Of a DNA stretch of 64,000 nt, positions 15,793 to 23,344 are shown one piece after another; positions within the stretch are counted from its first letter, which is position 1; each line of letters opens with the position of its first letter. The position numbers and the translations under genes were made by a program. Source of the DNA: Streptomyces sp. CB01373 (GTDB lineage Bacteria; Actinomycetota; Actinomycetes; Streptomycetales; Streptomycetaceae); contig NZ_NNBK01000006.1 in NCBI RefSeq assembly GCF_002803075.1, positions 253,139 to 317,138 on the forward strand, written 5' to 3'. The notes under the pieces were generated by a model. The model saw only the letters and a program-made list of their open reading frames with translations, was not told the origin of the DNA and did not search any database.

Positions 15793-16914
15793 GTGAGTAC
15801 GTCCAACACCGTCGACGGCGCCTTCCGGGCCGCCCTGTACGCACCCTCCGACGACGCCCTCGACGCCGGTGCCTCCCTGCTGGCGGCCGACCCCGCGGCG
15901 GACGCCGAACTCCTCAGGCGCGGACGGGAGTTCGTGGCGACGGCGTGGCAGCGCGGCTGGCAGCCCGCCGATGTCGCACGGCTCGTGCGGCGAGAGCTCG
16001 ACGAGGCCCACGCGCAGTTGCTCGCGGCGCTCGTCCGCGCGCAGTCGGCCGACGACCGGCCGCGCGGCCCGCGCTGGACCGCCCAGCTCGACGCACTGCC
16101 CTGCGGGGAACCGCCCCGCGCCGACCGCTTCTCGCACGCCACCACCGTCCTGGAGCTCTACCGCCTGCTGCTGCGGCTCCCCGCGCTCGAACCGCTGGAC
16201 GAGACCGCGCCCGCGCCCCGGGCCGAGTCCCGCATGCTCACCCGGATCCGGGCGCTGCTCGCCAAGGCGGAGGCGACCGGGTACCCGGAGGAGGCGGAGG
16301 CGCTCAGCGCGAAGGCGCAGGAGCTGATGGCGCGGCACAGCGTGGACGAGGCGCTGCTCGCGGCCCGCGCCCCGGCGCCCGACGCCCCCGGCGCCTGCCG
16401 GATCGGTGTCGAGGCGCCGTACGAACAGGCCAAGGCCGTGCTGCTGGACGCCGTCGCCACCGCCAACCACTGCCGCGCCGTGTGGAACGAGGCCCTCGGT
16501 TTCTCCACCGTCGTCGGCTTCGAAGCCGACCTGGAGGCGGTCGAACTGCTCCACGCCTCGCTGCTGGTCCAGGCCACCACCGCGATGACCAGGGCGGAGG
16601 CCGCCCAGCGGGCGGGCGGGCGCAAGCGGACGAAGACCTTCCGGCAGTCCTTCCTCGCCGCCTACGCCCACCGGGTCGGCGCCCGCCTCGCGGCGGCCGC
16701 CGAGACCCAGGTCACCGCGGACCTGCTGCCCGTCCTGGCGACCCGGGACGTCGCGGTCACCGACCGCGTGGACCGCCTGTTCCCGGAGACGACCACCACC
16801 CGGCTGCGCGGGGTGAGCGACACGGAGGGCTGGGAGGAGGGGGCCCGGGCGGCGGACCGGGCCCAGGTGAAGTCCCGCCCGCCACTCGGCCGACGGGCCG
16901 CACCACCCGCGTGA
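15793..16914 (+). CDS. DUF2786 domain protein
   Basis: The 373-residue protein contains a DUF2786 module at about 145-190 (MLTRIRALLAKAEATGYPEE, then AEALSAKAQELMARHSVDEALL). A long helical C-terminal domain with a basic patch (GGRKRTKTFRQSFLAAYAHRVG) follows; related proteins carry a similar extension. The biochemical role of the family is not known to me. The GTG start at 15793 begins VSTSNTVDGAF. A CACGAT hexamer six bases upstream fits a weak leaderless promoter, downstream of a DnaA-box-like pair. It is divergent from the Clp N-domain gene. The stop codon lies within the first of three 12-base repeats. Confidence 0.7.
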   Translation: MSTSNTVDGAFRAALYAPSDDALDAGASLLAADPAADAELLRRGREFVATAWQRGWQPADVARLVRRELDEAHAQLLAALVRAQSADDRPRGPRWTAQLDALPCGEPPRADRFSHATTVLELYRLLLRLPALEPLDETAPAPRAESRMLTRIRALLAKAEATGYPEEAEALSAKAQELMARHSVDEALLAARAPAPDAPGACRIGVEAPYEQAKAVLLDAVATANHCRAVWNEALGFSTVVGFEADLEAVELLHASLLVQATTAMTRAEAAQRAGGRKRTKTFRQSFLAAYAHRVGARLAAAAETQVTADLLPVLATRDVAVTDRVDRLFPETTTTRLRGVSDTEGWEEGARAADRAQVKSRPPLGRRAAPPA

Positions 16915-16988
16915 CGGCGCCGCGGCCGGTCGCCACCCGCGTGAACCGTCCGCGAGACCGGCGTCGTGGTCCGCCGCCACCCGCGTGA
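16903..16988. repeat. Three direct copies of a 12-base repeat
   Basis: CCACCCGCGTGA occurs at 16903-16914, 16933-16944 and 16977-16988. The first copy contains the DUF2786 stop codon. The spacing is irregular (30 and 44 bases). It looks like local duplication around the gene end. Confidence 0.6.
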
Positions 16989-17000
16989 AGGACGTCGCGG

Positions 17001-17525
17001 TCAGTCGCCGGCCTGCTGGAAGGCCGTCACCGAGGCGTCCGGGTCGCCCGCGTCCTTCTTGCCCTGGACCGGGCCGTAGGACCACGGGAAGTCCTGGCTG
17101 TCGGACGCTCCGGGCAGGCGGAGCTTCAGTGACGTCACCGCGAGGCTCTTGGCGCCGCCCTCCTTGGCCCGCACGTAGGTGAGGGTGAAGGACGCCGTGT
17201 CGCCCTTGGCCAGGTTGAGCTTCTGCGGCTTGCCGGACGTGTCCTGCGGGACGGTCGCCGTGGCCTTGCCGGCGGACAGGGTGACGCCCGGGAAGCCCTC
17301 CAGGGTGCACCGGGCACCCCGGTTGGTGACGGTGACGGGCACATCGCCCGTGTCCCCGGCGGCGGGCGCGGCGTTGGCGGGTCCGGCCTGGACCCCGAGC
17401 CCGCCGATCCGGCAGGCCGTGCTGCCGGTGTTCTTGTCCCCGGAGCCGGTGTCGCCGCCGCTGCCGCAGGCGGTGAGCAGGAGGGCCGCGGTGAGAGCGG
17501 TGACGGTGAGCGGAATGGCGCGCAT
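17001..17525 (-). CDS. DUF4232-type lipoprotein
   Basis: The 174-residue product begins MRAIPLTVTALTAALLLTACGSGG. The lipobox LTAC marks it as a lipoprotein with a mature N-terminus at Cys20. After a Gly/Asp/Ser linker comes an Ig-like DUF4232 domain: TACRIGGLGVQ at its start, then VTVTNRGARCTLEGFPGV, LNLAKGDTASFTLTYV, and a hydrophobic end. The two conserved cysteines (in TACR and ARCTL) probably form a disulfide outside the membrane. Function is unknown; such proteins are abundant on Streptomyces cell surfaces. The ATG at 17525 is preceded by AAGGGA at a good distance. The next gene upstream on the same strand encodes another lipoprotein. Confidence 0.8.
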   Translation of the reverse strand: MRAIPLTVTALTAALLLTACGSGGDTGSGDKNTGSTACRIGGLGVQAGPANAAPAAGDTGDVPVTVTNRGARCTLEGFPGVTLSAGKATATVPQDTSGKPQKLNLAKGDTASFTLTYVRAKEGGAKSLAVTSLKLRLPGASDSQDFPWSYGPVQGKKDAGDPDASVTAFQQAGD

Positions 17526-17616
17526 GAACTGGTCCCTTGGGTCGTGACGATGCCCGGGGATCATCACGCATGAGCGCGCCGCGCGGTTGCCCGCCCCGCG
17601 ATCGGCTTCGCGAACG

Positions 17617-18138
17617 TCAGGAGCCCAGGCTCGCCGTTGGCAGGCCCGACGGTAGTGCCCCGCCGGTCGACCGCGTGTACGTCTCCGTGCCGAGACCACC
17701 CTCCCAGGTAACGCGGAGCGTGGTCCTGTTGACGGAGTCCACCGTGCCGGTCGTACGGGACTTGCACGCGTCGAGGCGGATCACGTGCCGCGCGCCCTCC
17801 TCGGCCGTCGTTCCGGTGCAGATGGTCCGGCCGGTCGAGAAGAGCGCTGCCTGCTTGCCGTTGACGATCAGAGCCACGGCCCTGCCACCGGTGGTGGCGA
17901 GCCAACTGCCGTCCACGCCGTCATCATCGGCGGCCGAATCGCCCGCGCCGCCGTCGTCGCCGCCGGTCGTGGACGCGGTCGCGCCGGGGGTGGCGCCGGC
18001 TCCGCCCGTGTCACCGGAGCCGCCGCGCTCGCACCCGGAGAGCGCGAGCGCGCCGAGCAGGACCGCGGCCGCGATCCGCGTCGCCGCGCTCACTCCTGTT
18101 GCCTTGGCAGCCGTCGTCGCCCTGATCGCCGTCGTCAT
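17617..18138 (-). CDS. Small hypothetical lipoprotein
   Basis: The 173-residue product has a long basic N-terminus and a hydrophobic stretch ending in the lipobox LALSGC at about residues 32-37. A low-complexity Gly/Asp/Thr linker follows, then a compact domain of about 90 residues: SWLATTGGRAVALIVNGKQA, CTGTTAEEGARHVIRLDAC, then TLRVTWEGGLGTETYTR. Two cysteines of the domain may pair. I do not recognise the family. It lies between the zinc-free S14 gene and another lipoprotein on the same strand; co-transcription with the ribosomal genes is possible but not shown. Confidence 0.65.
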   Translation of the reverse strand: MTTAIRATTAAKATGVSAATRIAAAVLLGALALSGCERGGSGDTGGAGATPGATASTTGGDDGGAGDSAADDDGVDGSWLATTGGRAVALIVNGKQAALFSTGRTICTGTTAEEGARHVIRLDACKSRTTGTVDSVNRTTLRVTWEGGLGTETYTRSTGGALPSGLPTASLGS

Positions 18139-18214
18139 CGGAAAGCCCCCAGCCTCGACCCCGGCCGGCCGTCCGGCGGCAGGTACGACCGCAGCAAGCC
18201 ACCAAGGCCGGGCC

Positions 18215-18520
18215 CTACCAGGAGGCCTTTCGGACCCCGGGCAGATGCCCGGCGTGCGCCTGCTCCCGCAGGCTCACCCGGGACAGGCCGAAGGTGCGCA
18301 GGTAACCGCGCGGCCGGCCGTCGGTCTGGTCGCGGTTGCGCACCCGCGTGGCGCTCGCGTCCCGCGGCTGCCCGCGCAACTCCCGCTCGGCGGCGAGCCG
18401 TTCGTCCGGCGTCGAGGACGGCCTGCGGATGATCTCCTTCAGCTCGGCCCGCCGGGCGGCGTACCGCTCGACGATCCGCTGTCGCTGCTCGTTCTTCGCG
18501 ATCTTGCTCTTCTTCGCCAT
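18215..18520 (-). CDS. rpsN: 30S ribosomal protein S14, zinc-free paralogue
   Basis: The 101-residue protein is the long form of S14, with [20 protein letters not shown] at the start and [20 protein letters not shown] near the end. It has no cysteines, so it does not bind zinc, unlike the housekeeping short form with a CxxC pair. Such paralogues replace zinc-containing ribosomal proteins when zinc is scarce, freeing the metal. It follows rpmB on the minus strand, 34 bases after its stop, and is very likely in the same operon under the Zur-like site at 18820-18840. Confidence 0.95.
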   Translation of the reverse strand: MAKKSKIAKNEQRQRIVERYAARRAELKEIIRRPSSTPDERLAAERELRGQPRDASATRVRNRDQTDGRPRGYLRTFGLSRVSLREQAHAGHLPGVRKASW

Positions 18521-18554
18521 GGCGTCTCCCTGTTCCCCGGTTGTCCTGAGTTCC

Positions 18555-18791
18555 TCAGACCTTCACTCCGCGCGCGCGGATGCGCGCCACGGCCGCCTCG
18601 ACACCGATCGTGTCGACGGTCCTGACGGCCCTCACGCTCAGCCGGAGCCGCACATGGCGGCCCTCGCTCGGCAGCCAGTAGCGCTTGCTCTGGATGTTCG
18701 GGTCGAAGCGGCGGGAGGTCCGGCGGTGGGAGTGCGAGACGCGGTTGCCGAAGCCGGGCCGGGCGCCGGTCAGCATGCAGTGGGCGGACAT
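18555..18791 (-). CDS. rpmB: 50S ribosomal protein L28 paralogue
   Basis: The 78-residue protein reads [20 protein letters not shown] and continues with [20 protein letters not shown], the L28 signature. It lacks the two CxxC pairs of the zinc-binding form and is the zinc-independent copy. It is the first gene of the minus-strand arm of the zinc-starvation cluster and starts 28 bases from the Zur-like palindrome. S14 follows downstream. Confidence 0.95.
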   Translation of the reverse strand: MSAHCMLTGARPGFGNRVSHSHRRTSRRFDPNIQSKRYWLPSEGRHVRLRLSVRAVRTVDTIGVEAAVARIRARGVKV

Positions 18792-18819
18792 GGGTGACCT
18801 ACCTCTCCTCGTGCGGTGA

Positions 18820-18840
18820 TGTAAATGGAATTCATTTTCA
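18820..18840. promoter_or_regulatory. Zur-box-like palindrome between rpmB and rpmG
   Basis: A 21-base imperfect palindrome has the Zur pattern TGnnAATGnnnnnCATTnnCA: the left half is TGTAAATG and the right half CATTTTCA, centred on GAATT. It sits between two divergent sets of zinc-free ribosomal protein genes. This is the arrangement by which Zur represses such genes when zinc is sufficient. The site is AT-rich against a GC-rich background. Confidence 0.85.
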
Positions 18841-18853
18841 GTAGCATAGCGGC

Positions 18854-19018
18854 ATGGCACGCAATGAACTCCGCCCGGTCGTCAAACTCCGGTCCACCGC
18901 CGGAACCGGCTACACCTACGTCACCCGCAAGAACCGCCGCAACGATCCGGACCGGCTGACCCTGCGCAAGTACGACCCGGTCGCCGGCCGGCACGTCGAC
19001 TTCCGAGAGGAGCGCTGA
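18854..19018 (+). CDS. rpmG: 50S ribosomal protein L33, zinc-free paralogue
   Basis: The 54-residue protein [20 protein letters not shown] continues with [20 protein letters not shown] and ends HVDFREER. It has no cysteine and so belongs to the zinc-independent L33 form. It is the first gene of the plus-strand arm, starting 13 bases after the Zur-like palindrome. L31 begins seven bases after its stop, so the genes form one operon. Confidence 0.95.
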   Translation: MARNELRPVVKLRSTAGTGYTYVTRKNRRNDPDRLTLRKYDPVAGRHVDFREER

Positions 19019-19025
19019 GGCCGCC

Positions 19026-19280
19026 GTGCGCAAGGGAATCCATCCGGCCTACGAGCCCGTCGTCTTCCGTGACCGTGCCGCCGGCTACGCCTTCCTCACC
19101 CGCTCGACCATGACCGGCGAGAAGACGATCGAGTGGGAGGACGGCCGCACCTACCCCGTCGTCGACGTCGAGATCTCCGACGTCAGCCACCCCTTCTACA
19201 CCGGTACCGCCCGCGTCCTGGACACTGCCGGGCGCGTGGAGCGCTTCGAGCGCCGGTACGGGAAGCGGGGCGGGGCGTGA
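19026..19280 (+). CDS. rpmE2: 50S ribosomal protein L31 type B
   Basis: The 84-residue protein starts at GTG 19026 ([16 protein letters not shown]) and has the type B features FLTRST and HPFYTG without the CxxC pair of the zinc-binding L31. It replaces zinc-containing L31 under zinc starvation in other bacteria. Its stop overlaps the GTG of the next gene by two bases (GTGA), which implies translational coupling to the metallochaperone-like protein. Confidence 0.95.
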   Translation: MRKGIHPAYEPVVFRDRAAGYAFLTRSTMTGEKTIEWEDGRTYPVVDVEISDVSHPFYTGTARVLDTAGRVERFERRYGKRGGA

Positions 19281-20455
19281 GTCTGTCGGTGGTGATCGTC
19301 GGCGGGCTGCACGCCGACGCCCGGAGGGCGGCCGTCGCGCGTCTCCTCGCCGAGGTGCCAGGCAGCGTCGCGCTCCACCACGACCTGGCGACGGCCCCCG
19401 CGGGCACGGTCGTGCGGACCGTCCGGGACGCCTCCGGGGAGCTGTCCCGCGGTGAGACGCCCCTGGTCAACGACTGCGCGTGCTGCGCGCTGCGCGAGGA
19501 CCTGGTGCCGGAGCTGCGCGGGATCGCCGACGCCGGGCGGACCCGGCTCGCGGTGGTCGAACTGTGGGACTCCGTGGAGCCCAAGGCGATGGCCGAGGTG
19601 GTGGTGGCCGGCGGCCTCACCGTCACCGGAGTGATCACCGCCGTCGACCCGGCCCTGGTCCTGCCGTACCTCGGCAACGGCGACGATCTGGCCGACGGCG
19701 GGCTCGCCGCGGCCGCCACCGACCAGCGGACCGTCGCCGACACCTTCGCCCGGCAGCTCGAGTACGCACCCGTGCTTGCCGTCGCCGACTCCCCCGACGC
19801 CGACGACGAGGACCGAGAACTGCTGGCACAACTCCACCCGACGGCCCGCCGGGTCCCGATCGGCCACGGTGACCCGGAGGGCACCTCCCACGCACGTGCG
19901 GGGGAGGCCACCGGACGTTCGGAGCTGGTCCGCGCCGCCCTCGCCGGATTCGACGTCGAGGCGGCCGCGGCGGCCCAGCATCCGGCGTGCGCGCTACTGC
20001 CCGCCGAGACCGACGCGCACGGTGTCTCGACGCTGGTCTGGCGCCGCCACCGCCCCTTCCACCCGGAACGGCTGTACACGGCCCTCGAGGACCTGACCTG
20101 CGCCGCCGCGCGCAGCCGCGGCCGGTTCTGGCTGGCCGACCGGCCGGACACGCTGCTGCACTGGGACGCGGCCGGCGGCGCGCTGTGCGTGGAGGGCGTG
20201 GGCCCCTGGCTCGCCTCCCTGCCGGACGCGGCCTGGGACCTGGTCCCGCCGGTGCGCCGGGCCGCGGCCGCACTGGACTGGCACCCGGAGCACGGCGACC
20301 GCTGCCAGCACCTCGTCTTCACCTCCCCCGGCCTGGACCGCGACGGCCTCGAACGGCTGCTGGAGTCCTGTCTGCTGACCGACGCCGAGTACGCCGCCGG
20401 GCGCGAGGCCTGGAGGGGCCTGGCGTCCGCCTTCGACACCCTCCTGGAGGTCTGA
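19277..20455 (+). CDS. CobW/COG0523-like protein without GTPase motifs
   Basis: The 392-residue protein keeps the metal site of COG0523 metallochaperones ([12 protein letters not shown], a CxCC motif at about 69-72) and a CobW C-terminal domain ([18 protein letters not shown], then [20 protein letters not shown]). Position and Zur control point to zinc allocation under starvation. The N-terminus reads [20 protein letters not shown] where the family has GxxGxGKT, so the Lys of the P-loop is missing. The NKxD motif is also absent (AVADSPDAD), and the Walker B/switch region is altered ([10 protein letters not shown]). It may bind metal without cycling GTP. The GTG start overlaps the L31 stop. 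S18 follows five bases after its stop. Confidence 0.82.
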   Translation: MSLSVVIVGGLHADARRAAVARLLAEVPGSVALHHDLATAPAGTVVRTVRDASGELSRGETPLVNDCACCALREDLVPELRGIADAGRTRLAVVELWDSVEPKAMAEVVVAGGLTVTGVITAVDPALVLPYLGNGDDLADGGLAAAATDQRTVADTFARQLEYAPVLAVADSPDADDEDRELLAQLHPTARRVPIGHGDPEGTSHARAGEATGRSELVRAALAGFDVEAAAAAQHPACALLPAETDAHGVSTLVWRRHRPFHPERLYTALEDLTCAAARSRGRFWLADRPDTLLHWDAAGGALCVEGVGPWLASLPDAAWDLVPPVRRAAAALDWHPEHGDRCQHLVFTSPGLDRDGLERLLESCLLTDAEYAAGREAWRGLASAFDTLLEV

Positions 20456-20459
20456 CCCG

Positions 20460-20696
20460 ATGCCTCGCAAGAGCGACCGCAAGCCCGCCAAGCCCCGTCC
20501 CAACCCCTTGGAGCAGGCCGGGATCTCGTACATCGACTACAAGGACACCGACCTGCTGCGCAGGTTCATCTCCGACCGCGGCAAGATCCGCAGCCGCCGG
20601 GTCACCCGGGTCACGGCCCAGCAGCAGCGGCTCCTCGCGCGGGCGATCAAGAACGCGCGGGAGATGGCGCTGCTGCCGTACTCGTCCGGCCGCTGA
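20460..20696 (+). CDS. rpsR: 30S ribosomal protein S18 paralogue
   Basis: The 78-residue protein [20 protein letters not shown] continues with [20 protein letters not shown] and [20 protein letters not shown], a clear S18. It has no cysteine, unlike many zinc-binding S18 proteins, and ends the zinc-starvation operon. The housekeeping copy usually lies with rpsF and rplI elsewhere. Confidence 0.95.
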   Translation: MPRKSDRKPAKPRPNPLEQAGISYIDYKDTDLLRRFISDRGKIRSRRVTRVTAQQQRLLARAIKNAREMALLPYSSGR

Positions 20697-20721
20697 TCCG
20701 GCCGGCGGCGGGGGCGGGCGA

Positions 20722-20772
20722 TAGGTAGGAGATTCCCTACGGTTGACACGTAGGAAATCTCCTACCTAAAGT
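20722..20772 (+). promoter_or_regulatory. Twin-palindrome operator and leaderless promoter of the VOC operon
   Basis: A large inverted repeat has 19-base arms (20722-20740 and 20750-20768) with a single mismatch and a 9-base centre. Each arm is itself a palindrome (GTAGGA, four bases, TCCTAC in the right arm). The centre holds TTGACA (20743-20748), and TAAAGT at 20767-20772 is the -10 with an 18-base spacer. Transcription would begin at or next to the ATG at 20780. Two dimer sites flanking the -35 fit repression by the ArsR protein encoded two genes down. Confidence 0.8.
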
Positions 20773-20779
20773 CGTCCCC

Positions 20780-21154
20780 ATGAACATCACTCACGCCTCC
20801 TTCATCACCCTCCCCGTCGGCGACCAGGACCGCGCGCTGCGCTTCTACACGGACGTCCTCGGCTTCGAGACCGTCGCCGACCGGGACATGCCCCAGGGGC
20901 GCTGGCTCCAGGTGGCGCCCGCCGGGGCGCAGACGGTCTTCACGCTCTCCGGGCCGGGGATGGGGGGTTTCGAGCCCGGATCGGCACGGGGGATCATGTT
21001 GGTCACGACCGATGTCGACGCCGCCTGCGCGCGGCTCGCGCAGGCGGGCATCCCGGTGCAGGGTCCGGACGACCTGCCCTGGGGCCGCATGGCCTCCTTC
21101 GCGGACCCCGACGGCAACGGTCTGATGCTGCTGACGGAGAAGGAAGGTTTCTGA
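20780..21154 (+). CDS. VOC-family (glyoxalase/bleomycin resistance) protein
   Basis: The 124-residue protein has two beta-alpha-beta-beta-beta modules of the vicinal oxygen chelate fold: ITHASFITLPVGDQDRALRF with YTDVLGFETVADR first, and GIMLVTTDVDAACARLAQAG with ASFADPDGNGLMLL second. Members act as glyoxalases, dioxygenases, or drug-binding resistance proteins; which applies is not visible. It is the first gene of an operon with an ArsR regulator and an SRPBCC protein, an arrangement that often answers small toxic compounds. The ATG at 20780 is predicted to be the 5' end of the message. Confidence 0.85.
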   Translation: MNITHASFITLPVGDQDRALRFYTDVLGFETVADRDMPQGRWLQVAPAGAQTVFTLSGPGMGGFEPGSARGIMLVTTDVDAACARLAQAGIPVQGPDDLPWGRMASFADPDGNGLMLLTEKEGF

Positions 21155-21182
21155 CCGCCGCCATGAACGGGACGAGCACCGC

Positions 21183-21530
21183 ATGAAGGGGACGGACACC
21201 GCCGCCGAGGACCGCGTCTTCGCCGCGCTTGCCAACGCCACCCGCCGCGAGGTGCTGCGGCTGCTGCGCGAGGAGGGGCCCCAGCCCGTCCAGGAGCTGG
21301 CCGACCGCTTCGCCATGCGCCGCCCCAGCCTCTCGGAACACCTCAAGGTGCTCCGGGAGGCCGGCCTCGTCTCCGAACAGCGCGCCGGGCGGCAGCGCAT
21401 CTACCGACTGGAGGCGGCCCCGCTGGCGGAGGTGCAGGACTGGCTCCACCCGTACGAGCGGTTCTGGCGCGGCCGGATGAAGGAACTCGGCGCGCTGCTG
21501 GACCGTATGCCCGACGACAGTCCCACCTGA
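21183..21530 (+). CDS. ArsR-family winged-helix repressor
   Basis: The 115-residue protein has the ArsR winged helix: RVFAALANATRREVLRLLRE, then QELADRFAMRRPSLSEHLKV as the recognition helix region, and GRQRIYRLEAAPLAEVQDWL as the wing. No cysteine metal site is present, so it responds to something other than metals. It follows the VOC gene by 28 bases and precedes the SRPBCC gene by 43. It is the obvious candidate to bind the twin palindromes at 20722-20768. Confidence 0.9.
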   Translation: MKGTDTAAEDRVFAALANATRREVLRLLREEGPQPVQELADRFAMRRPSLSEHLKVLREAGLVSEQRAGRQRIYRLEAAPLAEVQDWLHPYERFWRGRMKELGALLDRMPDDSPT

Positions 21531-21573
21531 GCGCCGACCCCGGCCCGGCCCCCACACCCCACGGCGATCGCAC

Positions 21574-22038
21574 ATGAGCACCGACCCCCACGACGACCTC
21601 ACCACGATCCGCGTCGACCAGTTCTACCCGCACCTGCCGGCCAAGGTCTGGCGGGCCCTCACCGAGCCCTCGCTCCTCGCGCAGTGGCAGATGCCGGGTG
21701 CCGCGGACTTCCGCCTGGAGGTCGGCCACCGCTACCGGATGACCTCCGTCCCGCGTCCCAATTCCCGCTTCTCCGGCGTCGTCGACGTGGAGGTCCTCGC
21801 CTACGACGTCCGGCGGATGCTGTCCGTCCGCTGGAGGGACGCCGATCCGGCCAATCCCGCGGACTGGACACTCACCTGGACGTTGGAACAGGAAGGCCGC
21901 GGCACGCGTCTCTTCCTGGTGCACGACGGATTCGATCCGGACGACCCGGCACAGATGATGGCGCGAAAGATCATGGACGGGGGATGGCGCTCGCATGTCC
22001 TGCGCGCTCTGGGGCAGACGCTGGAGCGGCTCGGGTGA
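21574..22038 (+). CDS. SRPBCC (AHSA1-like) domain protein
   Basis: The 154-residue protein is an Aha1-like START/SRPBCC fold: VDQFYPHLPAKVWRALTEPS, LAQWQMPGAADFRLEVGHRY, then WTLEQEGRGTRLFLVHDGFD. The fold forms a deep hydrophobic pocket and in such operons is thought to bind or convert a small ligand. It is the third gene of the VOC-ArsR-SRPBCC operon; ArsR/SRPBCC pairs are common, and the ligand is likely the ArsR inducer. It ends about 35 bases before the motif that precedes the DUF397 gene. Confidence 0.85.
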   Translation: MSTDPHDDLTTIRVDQFYPHLPAKVWRALTEPSLLAQWQMPGAADFRLEVGHRYRMTSVPRPNSRFSGVVDVEVLAYDVRRMLSVRWRDADPANPADWTLTWTLEQEGRGTRLFLVHDGFDPDDPAQMMARKIMDGGWRSHVLRALGQTLERLG

Positions 22039-22074
22039 GGCGGGCGGCAGGCCTGTAACCGCTGGACCACTCCT

Positions 22075-22103
22075 CGTGCACGTGCATCTGCGCGCGCATC
22101 TGC
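22075..22103 (+). promoter_or_regulatory. Tandem element upstream of the DUF397 gene (copy 1)
   Basis: The element reads CGTGCACGTGCATCTGC (22075-22091), three to four bases, then a second GCATCTGC (22096-22103). It contains the perfect palindrome TGCACGTGCA (22077-22086). Thirteen bases downstream is TATGAT (22117-22122), a good -10, so the element covers the -35 region. An almost identical element lies before the ATPase gene at 23120-23148 in the same orientation relative to its gene. Confidence 0.75.
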
Positions 22104-22184
22104 ATGTGAACAGGGCTATGATCCGGATCAGTTGACCGATGCATCAATGGCCATACCAGCCAGTGCACCACCGGGGAGCGACCT

Positions 22185-22451
22185 GTGGACCACGACGTCG
22201 AGGGCGGGTACGGGGGCGACGTGTACAACGGCATGGCGGCGGCAGGGCTGCGCGGAGTGGCCTGGCAGAAGAGCCGGCACAGCAACTCGCAGGGCTCCTG
22301 CGTGGAGTTCGCGCGACTGCCGGGCGGAGACGTGGCGGTGCGCAACTCCCGCTTCCCCGACGGTCCCGCGCTCGTCTACACGCGCGCGGAGATCGAGGCG
22401 ATGCTCCTCGGTATCAAGGACGGGGAGTTCGACCACCTGATAGCGGGCTGA
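22185..22451 (+). CDS. DUF397 small protein (BldB/WhiJ-system type)
   Basis: The 88-residue protein has the DUF397 core: AWQKSRHSNSQGSCVEFARL, then DVAVRNSRFPDGPALVYTRA and a C-terminal helix EIEAMLLGIKDGEFD. DUF397 proteins are actinobacterial and occur by the dozen next to XRE regulators with DUF5753 and RsbW-like ATPases. WhiJ loci that influence sporulation in S. coelicolor are the best-known case. The likely role is to bind the cognate XRE regulator and release it from DNA. The GTG at 22185 gives MDHDVEGGYG. The ATPase gene converges from the other side and the XRE gene lies 0.9 kb downstream. Confidence 0.88.
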   Translation: MDHDVEGGYGGDVYNGMAAAGLRGVAWQKSRHSNSQGSCVEFARLPGGDVAVRNSRFPDGPALVYTRAEIEAMLLGIKDGEFDHLIAG

Positions 22452-22545
22452 CGTTCCCTTCGGTCATGCGCGTGACCCCGGGCGACCGGAGCGCGACACG
22501 CGGTGACGCGCGTAGAACCGCGGCGCAGAAGAGGGCCGCGGTTCG

Positions 22546-23046
22546 TCATTCGGCGGGCGGCAGCCGGAAGAGTGCCCAGACCACCTTGCCGTCCAGGGTG
22601 CCCGTCAGCGGGTGCCAGCCCCAGCCGTCGCTGAAGGAGTCGACGAGGAAGAGGCCGCGGCCCGACTCCGCCGAGAAGTCGTCCGTCTCGCGGGCGACCG
22701 GGCTCTCCCGGCTGGGATCGCGCACCGCGCACACCAGCCGCCCCGTCCAGCGCAGCAGATGCAGCCGCACGGGCGAGTCGTGGTCGCACGCGGGCTCCGG
22801 CGCAGGCTCCGGCAGTCCGTGCCGCAGGGCGTTGGTGACCAGTTCGGAGACCACCAGGCAGACGTCCTCGAACCGGTCGTCCAGCTCCCAGCGGTCAAGG
22901 GTCGTGCGGGTGAACCGTCTCGCCTCGCGCACCGCTTCGTAGCGGGCGGGCAGTGCGCAGGAGGCCGCGCCGGCCACGGCCGCGGGATCCAGCGGGGGAA
23001 GGCCCAGCCGTAACGGCTCGAGCATGGTCGATCCATTCGTCCCCAT
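22546..23046 (-). CDS. RsbW-like ATP-binding regulatory protein
   Basis: The 166-residue protein is a GHKL ATPase of the anti-sigma factor type: the N box is VVSELVTNALRHGLPE, followed by LVCAVRDPSRESP and the G box ESGRGLFLVDSFSDGWG. WALFRLP closes the domain. Such proteins are the third partner of WhiJ/AbaA-type loci with XRE and DUF397 proteins. Whether it acts as a kinase or sequesters a regulator is not known. The ATG at 23046 is preceded by GGGAG at 8-9 bases; GTG 23055 is an alternative. Its upstream region carries copy 2 of the shared element. Confidence 0.85.
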   Translation of the reverse strand: MGTNGSTMLEPLRLGLPPLDPAAVAGAASCALPARYEAVREARRFTRTTLDRWELDDRFEDVCLVVSELVTNALRHGLPEPAPEPACDHDSPVRLHLLRWTGRLVCAVRDPSRESPVARETDDFSAESGRGLFLVDSFSDGWGWHPLTGTLDGKVVWALFRLPPAE

Positions 23047-23119
23047 GCGAGGCACTCCCGGTAATCCGCGGTCGTTGCGATGCAGCGGTGGCGCGAGACC
23101 ATGGTTTCGGATGGGCAGA

Positions 23120-23148
23120 GCAGATGCAAGGGCAGATGCACGTGCACG
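23120..23148 (-). promoter_or_regulatory. Tandem element upstream of the ATPase gene (copy 2)
   Basis: Read toward the ATPase gene the element is CGTGCACGTGCATCTGC (23148-23132), three bases, then TGCATCTGC (23128-23120). The first 17 bases are identical to copy 1 at 22075-22091 and the 12-base spacing of the CATCTGC units is the same. It lies about 75 bases before the start codon, as in copy 1 (about 80). A CATGGT hexamer about 15 bases downstream may be the -10. Confidence 0.75.
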
Positions 23149-23344
23149 CGACCGAAATGCTCCTCCCCGTACCGCTTACTGGCCATTTTTTCCGCCATCT
23201 TCCTGTCATCTGCCGGTCTCCCGCCTGGCGGGCGCCCGCGCATATTCCTTGATCTCTTTCCGTTTCCGTAATCGCGCGAGTACAGCTCGGAGTGAATTAG
23301 TGGCAGACTGCGGGCCTTGAAGACGGTTGGGGAGGCTGGCGAAC

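Noticed and set aside
20722..20768. Large inverted repeat as a terminator for the zinc-cluster operon
   Set aside because: It contains promoter hexamers in its centre and right arm and ends just before a start codon, and each arm is itself a palindrome, which fits an operator better.
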